From NCBI GenBank assembly GCA_004562395.1, contig SFQY01000014.1, positions 1 through 39,194 on the forward strand: DNA of 39,194 bases, given 5' to 3'. Shown one piece after another: positions 6,881 through 13,578 of the stretch (position 1 is its first letter; each line of letters begins with the position of its first letter). This DNA is from a bacterium. GTDB taxonomy: Bacteria; Bacillota; Clostridia; Oscillospirales; Oscillospiraceae. The position numbers and the translations under genes were made by a program. A model generated the notes under the pieces. That model had not been told where the DNA came from. It saw only the letters and a list, made by a program, of their open reading frames with translations, and did not search any database.

Positions 6881-7537
6881 ATGTTCAGGACCAAGGAACT
6901 GTTCGATTTTTCTCATTCCATGGCGGGAAGCTATCTTTCCGGCTTTGAATATCCCTGGCAGGCTCTGGGCGGCATCAAGGCTCTGATCCTGGAGCTGGGA
7001 GCGGGGCTGGGGGATGACTATGTTCAGACTGCCCCCCAGGTATGGGTCCATAAAACCGCCGTGGTGGCGCCTACCGCCTATCTCGGCGCCCCCTGCATCA
7101 TCGGCGCCAACACCGAGGTGCGCCACTGCGCCTTCGTCCGGGGCTCCGCCCTGGTGGGGGAAAACTGCGTGGTGGGCAACTCCGTGGAGCTGAAAAACGT
7201 GATCCTGTTCGACAATGTGCAGGTCCCCCACTACAACTACGTGGGCGACAGCATCCTGGGCTATAAGTCCCACATGGGCGCCGGAAGCCTGACCTCCAAC
7301 GTCAAATCCGACAAGACCCTGGTGGTGGTGAAGAACGGCACTGAGCAGATCCCCACGGGACTGAAGAAGTTCGGCGCCATGCTGGGTGACTTCGTGGAAG
7401 TGGGCTGCAACAGCGTGCTGAACCCCGGTACCGTCATCGGGCGGCACACCAACATCTACCCCACCTCCTGCGTCCGGGGCGTGGTGCCGGAGGGCAGCAT
7501 CTGGAAAACCGGCGGGATCGTCGTTAAAAAAGTCTGA
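6881..7537 (+). CDS. Left-handed beta-helix acyltransferase, GlmU C-terminal-domain-like
   Basis: A 218-residue protein made mostly of hexapeptide repeats (VWVHKTAVVAPTAYLGAP, CIIGANTEVRHCAFVRGSAL and so on). The segment NYVGDSILGYKSHMGAGSLT resembles the acetyltransferase active-site region of GlmU. The N-terminal uridylyltransferase domain of GlmU is absent. In Clostridia such proteins are often annotated as UDP-N-acetylglucosamine pyrophosphorylase-like, which this domain alone cannot support; an acyl-CoA-dependent sugar N-acetyltransferase is more consistent. The next gene is glmM, which fits amino-sugar metabolism. The ATG at 6881 has an AAAGGAGG site. A palindromic element separates it from glmM. 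Confidence 0.75.
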   Translation: MFRTKELFDFSHSMAGSYLSGFEYPWQALGGIKALILELGAGLGDDYVQTAPQVWVHKTAVVAPTAYLGAPCIIGANTEVRHCAFVRGSALVGENCVVGNSVELKNVILFDNVQVPHYNYVGDSILGYKSHMGAGSLTSNVKSDKTLVVVKNGTEQIPTGLKKFGAMLGDFVEVGCNSVLNPGTVIGRHTNIYPTSCVRGVVPEGSIWKTGGIVVKKV

Positions 7538-7612
7538 TTTTTGTCTGTGCTGAGATATCAGACAGGATTGACCCGCAATATACAGCTTCAGCTGCACCCC
7601 AGGTTTTTCAGA

Positions 7613-7823
7613 TAAATGATCGTTTATGCTTCGCTGGTTGCTGTGAACGTACAAGGCTCCCTCTGATGAGGGAGCTGTCGCGAAGCGACTGAGGGAGAGA
7701 AAACGTTCCGTCTTTTCCCGTATTTGCCAGGAATGCGAAAGCTTTCAGGCTTTCTCTCCCCCAGTCAGCTTCGCTGACAGCCCCCTCGTCAGAGGGGGCC
7801 GTTAGGCCGCTAAACGATCATTT
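7613..7823 (+). mobile_element. MITE-like palindromic element, CTCCCTC type (copy 2)
   Basis: Left end TAAATGATCGTTTA (7613-7626), right end TAAACGATCATTT (7811-7823): perfect terminal inverted repeats, 211 bp. Inside, each half has a hairpin pair: CTCCCTCTGATGAGGGAG followed by CTGTCGCGAAGCGACTG, and the matching inverted arm CAGTCAGCTTCGCTGACAG with CCCCCTCGTCAGAGGGGG. The middle is unconserved. The element at 28383-28593 is the same type and the same length, inverted. No protein is encoded. It separates the GlmU-like gene from glmM; the rest of 7538-7897 shows nothing recognisable. Confidence 0.8.
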
Positions 7824-7897
7824 CCGGGAGGAATTATGGGGTGTCTGAATCGTAACCGCCGTTTCCTGTCTCATATCTCTATGAAAGGAGAATTCCC

Positions 7898-9283
7898 ATG
7901 GGAAAATACTTTGGAACCGATGGCTTCCGGGGAGAGGCCAACTGCAATCTGACCGCCGACCACGCCTATAAGGTGGGGCGTTTCCTGGGCTGGTACTATA
8001 CCCAGCTGAAGCGCCGCGGCGGGTCCGACGGTCCGGCCCGGATCGTCATCGGCAAGGATACCCGCCGGTCCAGCTATATGTTTGAGTACAGCCTGGTGGG
8101 CGGCCTGGTGGCCTCCGGCGCGGACGCCTACCTGCTCCACGTCACCACCACCCCCTCCGTGGCCTATGTGGTCCGGACCGAGGGCTTTGACTGCGGCATC
8201 ATGATCTCCGCCAGCCACAACCCCTATTACGACAACGGCATCAAGCTCATCAACGGCTTCGGCGAGAAGATGGACGAAAGCGTCATCACCCTGGTGGAGG
8301 CCTACCTGGACGGCGAGCTGGAGGCCTTCGGAAGAAAGTGGGAGGAGCTGCCCCTGGCCAAGCGGGATATGATCGGCCGGACGGTGGACCATGTGGCGGG
8401 AAGAAACCGCTACATCGGCTATCTGATCTCCCTGGGCATGTACTCCTTCAAGGGTATGAAGGTGGGTCTGGACTGCGCCAACGGCTCCTCCTGGAACATC
8501 GCCAAGTCCGTCTTTGACGCCCTGGGGGCCAAGACCTACGTCATCAACGCCGAGCCTGACGGCTACAACATCAACATGAACGCCGGCTCCACCCACATCG
8601 AGGTGCTGCAGCGCTTCGTCATCGACAACGGTCTGGATGTGGGCTTTGCCTACGACGGCGACGCGGACCGGTGCATGTGCGTGGACGAGAAGGGCAACAT
8701 CGTCACCGGCGACCACATCCTCTACATCTACGGCAGGTACCTGAAGGAGCGGGGCAAGCTCCTGGGCAACACCGTGGTCACCACCGTCATGAGCAACTTC
8801 GGCCTGTACAAGGCCTTTGACGAGCTGGACATCGGCTACGCCAAGACCGCCGTGGGCGACAAGTACGTCTACGAGTACATGATGGCCAACGGCTGCCGTC
8901 TGGGCGGCGAGCAGAGCGGACATATCATCTTCTCCAAGTACGCCTCCACCGGTGACGGCATCCTCACCAGCCTGAAGGTCATGGAGGTCATGAAGGCCCG
9001 GAAGAAGACCCTGAGCCAGCTGTGCGAGGGCTTCACCTTCTATCCCCAGGTGCTGAAAAACGTCCGGGTGGCGGATAAGGCCACGGCCCAGGCGGACCCC
9101 GACGTGCAGAAGGCCGTGTCCGAGGTGGCCGCCAAGCTGGGAGATTCCGGCCGCATCCTGGTCCGGGAGTCCGGCACAGAGCCGGTGATCCGGGTCATGG
9201 TGGAAGCCGAGAGCAAGGATGTCTGCGAGGAATATGTGGACTCCGTGGTGGAGGTCATCCGCCGCAAGGGCCACGCCGTATAA
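7898..9283 (+). CDS. glmM: Phosphoglucosamine mutase
   Basis: Converts glucosamine 6-phosphate to glucosamine 1-phosphate for UDP-GlcNAc synthesis, the precursor of peptidoglycan and of the GlcNAc-derived sugars predicted for the polysaccharide locus. The 461 residues show the GKYFGTDGFRG start, the phosphoserine loop SASHNPYYDNG with Ser106, metal-binding DGDADR (Asp254, Asp256, Asp258), the sugar-binding GGEQSGHII typical of GlmM rather than phosphomannomutases, and the C-terminal phosphate-binding RESGTEPVIRVMVE. The start has an AAAGGAG site. The upstream gene encodes a GlmU-like acyltransferase. A strong terminator follows. Confidence 0.92.
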   Translation: MGKYFGTDGFRGEANCNLTADHAYKVGRFLGWYYTQLKRRGGSDGPARIVIGKDTRRSSYMFEYSLVGGLVASGADAYLLHVTTTPSVAYVVRTEGFDCGIMISASHNPYYDNGIKLINGFGEKMDESVITLVEAYLDGELEAFGRKWEELPLAKRDMIGRTVDHVAGRNRYIGYLISLGMYSFKGMKVGLDCANGSSWNIAKSVFDALGAKTYVINAEPDGYNINMNAGSTHIEVLQRFVIDNGLDVGFAYDGDADRCMCVDEKGNIVTGDHILYIYGRYLKERGKLLGNTVVTTVMSNFGLYKAFDELDIGYAKTAVGDKYVYEYMMANGCRLGGEQSGHIIFSKYASTGDGILTSLKVMEVMKARKKTLSQLCEGFTFYPQVLKNVRVADKATAQADPDVQKAVSEVAAKLGDSGRILVRESGTEPVIRVMVEAESKDVCEEYVDSVVEVIRRKGHAV

Positions 9284-9291
9284 CAAATGCA

Positions 9292-9324
9292 CCGCCGCTC
9301 TCAATAGGGAGCGGCGGGATTTTT
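9292..9324 (+). terminator. Terminator of glmM
   Basis: A perfect 9-bp stem CCGCCGCTC (9292-9300) with GAGCGGCGG (9309-9317), then GATTTTTC. Confidence 0.85.
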
Positions 9325-9387
9325 CATTGGCGGGTGATTGTATGGGTGTTCTTTATGTGGGCTTCCCGAATTACCATAGATGATTGC

Positions 9388-9434
9388 AATTATATATAAT
9401 TTGTATTGACGATATCATTACATTGTGGTATAAT
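9388..9434 (+). promoter_or_regulatory. Toxin-antitoxin promoter with candidate operator
   Basis: -35 TTGACG (9406-9411), 17-nt spacer, -10 TATAAT (9429-9434). Just upstream is a perfect 14-bp palindrome, AATTATATATAATT (9388-9401), a plausible binding site for the ribbon-helix-helix antitoxin, since such operons are autoregulated. The operator role is inferred. Confidence 0.65.
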
Positions 9435-9458
9435 AAGACTAAGAAAGGAGTTGATGAT

Positions 9459-9719
9459 ATGGCACAAACAATGGTTTCTTTCCGCATGGATGATAATCTG
9501 AAGCGGAGCATGGAGCAGATCTGCGACGAGCTTGGGCTGAGCATGTCCGCTGCCTTTACGATCTTCGCAAAGAAAATGAGCCGGGAAAAGCGCATCCCCT
9601 TCGAGGTGTCCATTGACCCATTTTACTCCGACAGCAACATGAACCATCTTCGCCGGGGCGCTGCCGCTCTGGATGCCGGACAGGGCGTGCAGCACGAACT
9701 GATTGAGGACGACGAATGA
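9459..9719 (+). CDS. RelB/DinJ-family antitoxin
   Basis: An 86-residue antitoxin. The N-terminal ribbon-helix-helix (TMVSFRMDDNLKRSMEQIC, then ELGLSMSAAFTIFAKKM) is typical of RelB/DinJ, and the acidic tail ending ELIEDDE would wrap the toxin. The ATG at 9459 has AAAGGAG 8 nt upstream. Its stop overlaps the toxin start (ATGA at 9716-9719), the usual translational coupling. The partner toxin gene carries a nonsense codon, so this antitoxin may now be without an active toxin. Confidence 0.88.
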   Translation: MAQTMVSFRMDDNLKRSMEQICDELGLSMSAAFTIFAKKMSREKRIPFEVSIDPFYSDSNMNHLRRGAAALDAGQGVQHELIEDDE

Positions 9720-9976
9720 GGAAGATTTGGTTTGAGGAGGCCTGGGAGGATTATTTGTACTGGCAGGTCCAGGACAAGAAGACCTTAAAACGGATCAACG
9801 TCCTGATTCGGGATATCGAACGGGGCAGCTTCGATGGGATTGGGAAACCGGAACCGCTGAGGTGAGACCTGAGCGGATTCTGGAGCCGGCGCATTGATGA
9901 CACAAACAGACTGGTCTATCGTATCCGGGAAGGAACCCTGGAGATCCTTTCCTGCAAAGGTCATTATGAAGACTGA
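9716..9976 (+). pseudogene. YoeB/Txe-type mRNA interferase toxin interrupted by an in-frame TGA
   Basis: Reading from the ATG at 9716, codons 1-49 and 51-86 give a full YoeB-like toxin (MRKIWFEEAWEDYLYWQVQD start, GIGKPEPLR, then DLSGFWSRRIDDTNRLVYRI and KGHYED). Residues at the E. coli YoeB catalytic positions are present: Glu46, Arg65, His83, Tyr84. Codon 50 (9863-9865) is TGA where the family has glycine (PLRGDLSG-type), so one G-to-T change in GGA explains it. The 49-residue product would lack Arg65, His83 and Tyr84 and should be inactive. Everything else is conserved, so the mutation is recent or a sequencing error. Recoding is unlikely because TGA is used as an ordinary stop by neighbouring genes. 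Confidence 0.85.
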
Positions 9977-10013
9977 TATTCTTATCCAAGGCACCGTCAT
10001 AAAGCACTGCCGG

Positions 10014-10052
10014 CAAGCCGCTCCGAAAAGGGCGGCTTGTTTTCTGCTTTTC
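10014..10052 (+). terminator. Terminator after the toxin gene
   Basis: CAAGCCGC (10014-10021) pairs with GCGGCTTG (10032-10039), followed by the T-rich stretch TTTTCTGCTTTT. Confidence 0.75.
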
Positions 10053-10114
10053 ATACTCTATGGCATGGCTGGGGATTTCCCGGTGCCGGGGCGGAAAGGG
10101 ATCCTGTTTTTCTG

Positions 10115-10143
10115 TTGCAATACCCCGCTTTTTGTGATAGAAT
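10115..10143 (+). promoter_or_regulatory. Promoter of the Xre regulator / cyclo-ligase pair
   Basis: -35 TTGCAA (10115-10120), 17-nt spacer, -10 TAGAAT (10138-10143), about 30 bp before the ATG at 10172. Confidence 0.6.
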
Positions 10144-10171
10144 GTACCTAATTCTATGCTGGAGGGTAACC

Positions 10172-10837
10172 ATGGACGACGAGAAGCTGAAGTATCAGAT
10201 CGGTGAGAACATCGCCGCCTACCGCAAACGGGCGGGCCTGACCCAGGCGGGGCTGGCGGAAAAGCTGAATTACTCCGACAAGGCCGTTTCCAAATGGGAG
10301 CGGGGGGAGTCGATCCCGGACGTGCTGACGCTGATGCAGCTGGCGGAGCAGTTCGATATCTCCGTGGGCGACCTGCTTTCGGATCCCAACGAGCTTCCCG
10401 GGAATCCGGGCGGGCTGGAAAAGGCCATGTCCCAGGTCTCCGAAAAGGCCCTCAAGCGCAAGGCCAACAAGAACGTCATTCTGGGCCTTTCCTCCACGCT
10501 GGTCTGGTTCGTGGCGCTGCTGGTGTTTGTGATCCTGTCTTCCTTCCGTGTTCTGGAGCCCTACAGCTGGCTGGCGTTTCTCTATGCCGTTCCCGCCAAC
10601 GCCATTGTGCTGCTGAGCCTTCGCTCGGCCTGGCACGATTTCCGGTGGAATCAGGGCCTGATCACTTTGATCGTATGGGGAAGCGTCCTGAGCGTCTATG
10701 TGACCGTGCTGGTGGTGTTCCACTATAATTTCTGGAAAATTTTCCTGCTGGGCATTCCGGGACAGATCGCCATTTTCCTGTGGTTCCGGATGTTCCGCCC
10801 GGCAAAGGGAGCCCCGGAGGAGAAAGAGAATGGATAA
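10172..10837 (+). CDS. Xre-family regulator with four C-terminal membrane helices
   Basis: A 221-residue membrane-bound transcription factor. Residues 5-70 form an Xre/Cro helix-turn-helix (IGENIAAYRKRAGLTQAGLA, KLNYSDKAVSKWERGESIPD). After a linker come four hydrophobic segments at about 101-122, 131-150, 162-184 and 187-207, then a short charged tail. Such proteins may sense a membrane state or partner, but the signal is unknown. The ATG at 10172 has GGAGGG at 10161-10166 and a promoter just upstream. Its last 8 bp overlap the next gene, so the two are translationally coupled, though no functional link to folate metabolism is known to me. Confidence 0.85.
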   Translation: MDDEKLKYQIGENIAAYRKRAGLTQAGLAEKLNYSDKAVSKWERGESIPDVLTLMQLAEQFDISVGDLLSDPNELPGNPGGLEKAMSQVSEKALKRKANKNVILGLSSTLVWFVALLVFVILSSFRVLEPYSWLAFLYAVPANAIVLLSLRSAWHDFRWNQGLITLIVWGSVLSVYVTVLVVFHYNFWKIFLLGIPGQIAIFLWFRMFRPAKGAPEEKENG

Positions 10838-11363
10838 AAAGCAGCTGCGCCGGATGATCCGGGAACGGAAGCGGGCCATGACCGAGGCAGAGATCCAAAG
10901 CCGCAGCGAAGCGCTGGCCCAACTGCTGTACGCTTCCGAAGCCTATCGGAACGCGAAAACCATCTATGGCTACCTTCCTTATAATCAGGAGGTGCGGACC
11001 GTTCCCATGCTGGAGCAGGCCCTCCGGGACGGTAAGCGGGTGGCGGTGCCCAAGGTCTTCGGGGACGAGATAAAGTTCCTCTACCTGCAGGACCTGACCC
11101 AGGTGGCAAAGGGCTACGCGGGAATTCCGGAGCCCATCGCCGATGAGCCTGTGGCGGAGGATAAGACCGCCCTGGTGCTGATGCCCGGCCTGGCCTTCGA
11201 TCCCCAGGGACACCGCATCGGCTACGGCGGGGGCTTTTATGACAAATTCCTGGCCGCGGAGCCGGACCATCCGACGCTGGCTCTGTGCTACGAGTTCCAG
11301 CTGCTGCCCAAGCTGGAAACCGAGGAGCATGACATTCCCGTTGACGTGGTCCTCTGGGCGTAA
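10830..11363 (+). CDS. 5-formyltetrahydrofolate cyclo-ligase
   Basis: Converts 5-formyl-THF to 5,10-methenyl-THF using ATP, rescuing the stored folate form in the cytosol. The 177 residues are the normal size. Signature segments are MDKKQLRRMIRERKRAM at the N terminus, VPKVFGDEIKF, GIPEPIADEP, and the nucleotide/substrate loop DPQGHRIGYGGGFYDKFL. It overlaps the preceding Xre gene by 8 bp. Homologues are called fau, ygfA or MTHFS; no symbol is fixed here. Confidence 0.93.
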   Translation: MDKKQLRRMIRERKRAMTEAEIQSRSEALAQLLYASEAYRNAKTIYGYLPYNQEVRTVPMLEQALRDGKRVAVPKVFGDEIKFLYLQDLTQVAKGYAGIPEPIADEPVAEDKTALVLMPGLAFDPQGHRIGYGGGFYDKFLAAEPDHPTLALCYEFQLLPKLETEEHDIPVDVVLWA

Positions 11364-11442
11364 TTGCCAGGCAGAGAAATTTGTTTCGCCGCAATTTGCG
11401 CAAAGGGATCTGTATCCTATAACCCTTCCAAGGAGAGAGAAA

Positions 11443-12018
11443 ATGGAATTTATCGCAATCATACTGGTGGCCGCGGCGGTGTTCGGCATCTGCTACCTGG
11501 TGGACAAGGGGTTTGCCAGGGCGTTCCGCAGCAAGGCCCAGCACCGTTCCGGACTGGCGGTCCGAGCTAACAAGCGCTACGGCATCTTCGGCGTGATCCT
11601 CAGCGCCCTGGGGATCCTGGCCCTCTGCGCGGGGGTCACCGACGGGGCGGTACTGCTGGTGGGCGGCGCCGTGGTGCTGCTGATGGGCCTGTGTCTGGCG
11701 GCTTACTACCTGAGCTTCGGCATCTTCTATGACGGGGAAAGCTTCCTGCAGTCCCGGTTCGGGAAAAAGGACGTGACCTATTACTACCGGGATATCCGGG
11801 GACAGAAGCTGTATCTGATCCAGGGCGGCAATATCGTGGTGGAGCTGCATATGGCCGACGGAAACGTGGTGAGCCTTCAGTCCGCCATGGATGGGGTGTA
11901 CCCCTTCCTGGATACGGCCTTCGCGGGCTGGTGCCTCCAGACGGGCCGGGACCCCCAGAGCTGTGACTTCCACGATCCGTCCCAGAGCCTGTGGTTTCCC
12001 ACTGTGGAGGATACCTGA
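11443..12018 (+). CDS. Small membrane protein of unknown function
   Basis: A 191-residue protein I do not recognise. It has hydrophobic segments at about 2-20, 46-64 and 68-90, a basic loop (RAFRSKAQHR) after the first, and a soluble C-terminal domain of about 100 residues (DGESFLQSRFGKKDVTYYYR onward) that could be a small beta-rich, PH-like fold; the fold is a guess. The ATG at 11443 has AAGGAGAG upstream. Its TGA shares a base with the ATG of the DUF1643 gene, so they form an operon. No clear promoter was found in the 79 bp after the cyclo-ligase gene. Confidence 0.75.
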   Translation: MEFIAIILVAAAVFGICYLVDKGFARAFRSKAQHRSGLAVRANKRYGIFGVILSALGILALCAGVTDGAVLLVGGAVVLLMGLCLAAYYLSFGIFYDGESFLQSRFGKKDVTYYYRDIRGQKLYLIQGGNIVVELHMADGNVVSLQSAMDGVYPFLDTAFAGWCLQTGRDPQSCDFHDPSQSLWFPTVEDT

Positions 12019-12632
12019 TGGCACATATACCCAACGGCACCACCACTGAGCTTCAGCTGGTGACCTTTCGGCAGGCCCTGGCGGCGGCCAATACGCCCTC
12101 GGAGGAATATGACATCACCAAATGGCTCTATGCGCCGAATTTTTACTCTGAATACCGTTACATCCTGGGTACCCGGGGCACAAAGCCTCTGATCTGCATC
12201 GGCATCAACCCCTCCACCGCCAGGCCCGACGACCTGGACAACACCCTGAAATCCGTGGAGCGCATCGCCCTGGGCAACGGCTTTGACAGCTTCCTCATGT
12301 TCAACGTCTACGCCCAGCGGGCCACCAGTCCCGACGATATGGAGCGTGAATGCAACCCCCTTCTGCACAGGGAAAATCTGGAAGCCTTCCGGTATGTGCT
12401 GTCCATCTCCGAGAAGCCCGCGGTCTGGGCCGCCTGGGGGGCCATCATCGAAAAGCGGAAGTATCTGCCCGGATGCGTCCGGGACATGGTACTGGCCGGG
12501 GAGGAATTCGGCGCCGGCTGGTACTGCGCCGGAGCCATCACCAAAAAGGGGCATCCCCACCATCCGCTGTATCTGCGCAAGGACGAAAAGCTCCGGCCCT
12601 TCGATGTGAAAGCATACCTGGACAAGCTGTAA
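12018..12632 (+). CDS. DUF1643 domain protein
   Basis: A 204-residue cytosolic protein. The conserved core PLICIGINPSTARPDDLDNT, followed by FLMFNVYAQRATSP, AVWAAWG and GHPHHPLYL, is the DUF1643 pattern. The function is unknown; members are scattered in bacteria and phages. It starts at the TGATG junction with the preceding membrane-protein gene (1-bp overlap). A palindromic repeat follows at once, and no T-tract terminator is seen. Confidence 0.85.
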   Translation: MAHIPNGTTTELQLVTFRQALAAANTPSEEYDITKWLYAPNFYSEYRYILGTRGTKPLICIGINPSTARPDDLDNTLKSVERIALGNGFDSFLMFNVYAQRATSPDDMERECNPLLHRENLEAFRYVLSISEKPAVWAAWGAIIEKRKYLPGCVRDMVLAGEEFGAGWYCAGAITKKGHPHHPLYLRKDEKLRPFDVKAYLDKL

Positions 12633-12640
12633 CTTATTTG

Positions 12641-12802
12641 CTATCGTAGGGCGGGGTCATGACCCCGCCGACGCACCTATGGTTTTGCATATCTACGTCT
12701 ATTTTGCCCGACTGCGTTTCCAACCTGTTCGGCGGGGTCATGGCCCCGCCCTACGATGGGTGTGAAATGTATTGGTGCGTTGGCGCAATAAACGATCATT
12801 TA
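12641..12802 (-). mobile_element. Palindromic element, TAGGGCGGGG type, one terminal motif (copy 3)
   Basis: Two inverted arms, TCGTAGGGCGGGGTCATGAC at the left and GGCGGGGTCATGGCCCCGCC with CTACGA at the right (about 12719-12757), enclose a variable middle. The right end is TAAACGATCATTTA (12789-12802); the left end motif is missing or degraded. Read on the minus strand, its first ~110 bp match the repeats at 15555 and 39096 (motif, then ACGCACC, CACCCATCGTAGGGCGGGG, CAGGT), so it is a diverged, longer member of that type in opposite orientation. Confidence 0.7.
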
Positions 12803-12835
12803 TTTGAGGGATATGGAGTACACCTGTAATCATTT

Positions 12836-12862
12836 ACACAGCGGGGGCATTCCCCGCTGTGT
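12836..12862 (+). repeat. Perfect 11-bp stem hairpin before yfcE
   Basis: ACACAGCGGGG (12836-12846) pairs with CCCCGCTGTGT (12852-12862) around a 5-nt loop. It has no T tract and ends just before the GGGAGG ribosome site of the phosphodiesterase gene. It may be a repeat remnant or a leader structure stabilising the mRNA. Confidence 0.5.
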
Positions 12863-12881
12863 CCGTATAGGGAGGATTATC

Positions 12882-13397
12882 ATGAAACTCGTTATCGCGT
12901 CCGATATTCACGGCAGCGCCTATTGGTGTGAAAAGCTCTGCCGGCTGGTGGATGAGGAGAAGCCGGACAAGCTGATCCTGCTGGGAGACCTGCTGTACCA
13001 CGGTCCCCGGAATGACCTGCCCCGGGACTACGCTCCCAAGCAGGTGATCCCCATGCTGTCACAATACAAGGACATCATTCTGGCCGTTCGGGGCAACTGC
13101 GAGGCGGAGGTGGACCAGATGGTGCTGCCCTTCCCCTGCATGGCGGATTTTTCCCAGCTGCTCGTGGACGGTGTGACCCTCTACCTGACCCACGGCCATC
13201 ACCACAATCCGGAGAACCTGCCGCCTCTGCCGGAAGGCAGTGTTTTCCTCTCCGGCCACACCCATGTGAAGATCGATGAGGTCCATAAGGGTGTTCGCTG
13301 CCTGAACCCCGGCAGCGTGTCCATTCCCAAGGACGGCAGCCACAGCTGTCTGATTTTTGAGAATGGGAAATTTTCTTTCCGGATTTTGGAGGAATAA
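12882..13397 (+). CDS. yfcE: YfcE-type metallophosphodiesterase
   Basis: A 171-residue calcineurin-like phosphoesterase. The metal-binding motifs appear in order: SDIHG (Asp8, His10), GDLLYHGPRND (Asp36 onward), RGNCE, LTHGH and SGHTHV. Homologues hydrolyse phosphodiesters in vitro; the physiological substrate is not established. The ATG at 12882 has GGGAGG at 12870-12875. It heads a tight operon: the DUF6472 gene begins 2 bp after its stop, using a ribosome site inside this gene's 3' end. Confidence 0.9.
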   Translation: MKLVIASDIHGSAYWCEKLCRLVDEEKPDKLILLGDLLYHGPRNDLPRDYAPKQVIPMLSQYKDIILAVRGNCEAEVDQMVLPFPCMADFSQLLVDGVTLYLTHGHHHNPENLPPLPEGSVFLSGHTHVKIDEVHKGVRCLNPGSVSIPKDGSHSCLIFENGKFSFRILEE

Positions 13398-13399
13398 CC

Positions 13400-13576
13400 G
13401 TGGATTCGACACAATGCGACACATGCTGGTATTATGATTATGATGAGGAATACGACGAGTATTACTGCATGATGGACCTGGACGAGGATGAAGTCTACCG
13501 CATCATGACCTCCCGTTCCCAGCGCTGCCCATACTACCGGCAGGGGGACGACTATACCCTTGCAAGGAGACAGTAA
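13400..13576 (+). CDS. DUF6472-type small four-cysteine protein, GTG start
   Basis: A 58-residue acidic, tyrosine-rich protein (translated V/M-DSTQCDTCWYYDYDEEYD, ending DDYTLARRQ). It has cysteines at 6, 9, 23 and 43 that could bind zinc, and a MDLDEDEVYRI segment. It matches my memory of DUF6472, a small conserved clostridial family of unknown role. The GTG start is chosen because GGAGG (about 13388-13392) is at ideal distance; there is no suitable ATG. It begins 2 bp after yfcE and ends 2 bp before the lipoprotein gene, clearly in one operon. Confidence 0.8.
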   Translation: MDSTQCDTCWYYDYDEEYDEYYCMMDLDEDEVYRIMTSRSQRCPYYRQGDDYTLARRQ

Positions 13577-13578
13577 CC

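Noticed and set aside
7538..7612. Terminator after the GlmU-like gene (TGTCTG with CAGACA)
   Set aside because: Short stem, no T tract after the second arm; not convincing.
9863..9865. TGA as a recoded sense codon (Trp, Gly or selenocysteine) in the toxin
   Set aside because: TGA ends many neighbouring genes, the expected residue is glycine, and I see no convincing SECIS-like hairpin. A nonsense mutation is simpler.
12641..12802. Intrinsic terminator of the DUF1643 gene
   Set aside because: The GC-rich arms have no T tract and match a dispersed repeat family.
13404..13410. TTCGACA, an inverted 0A-box match
   Set aside because: A single site inside the DUF6472 coding sequence with no promoter beside it; expected by chance.
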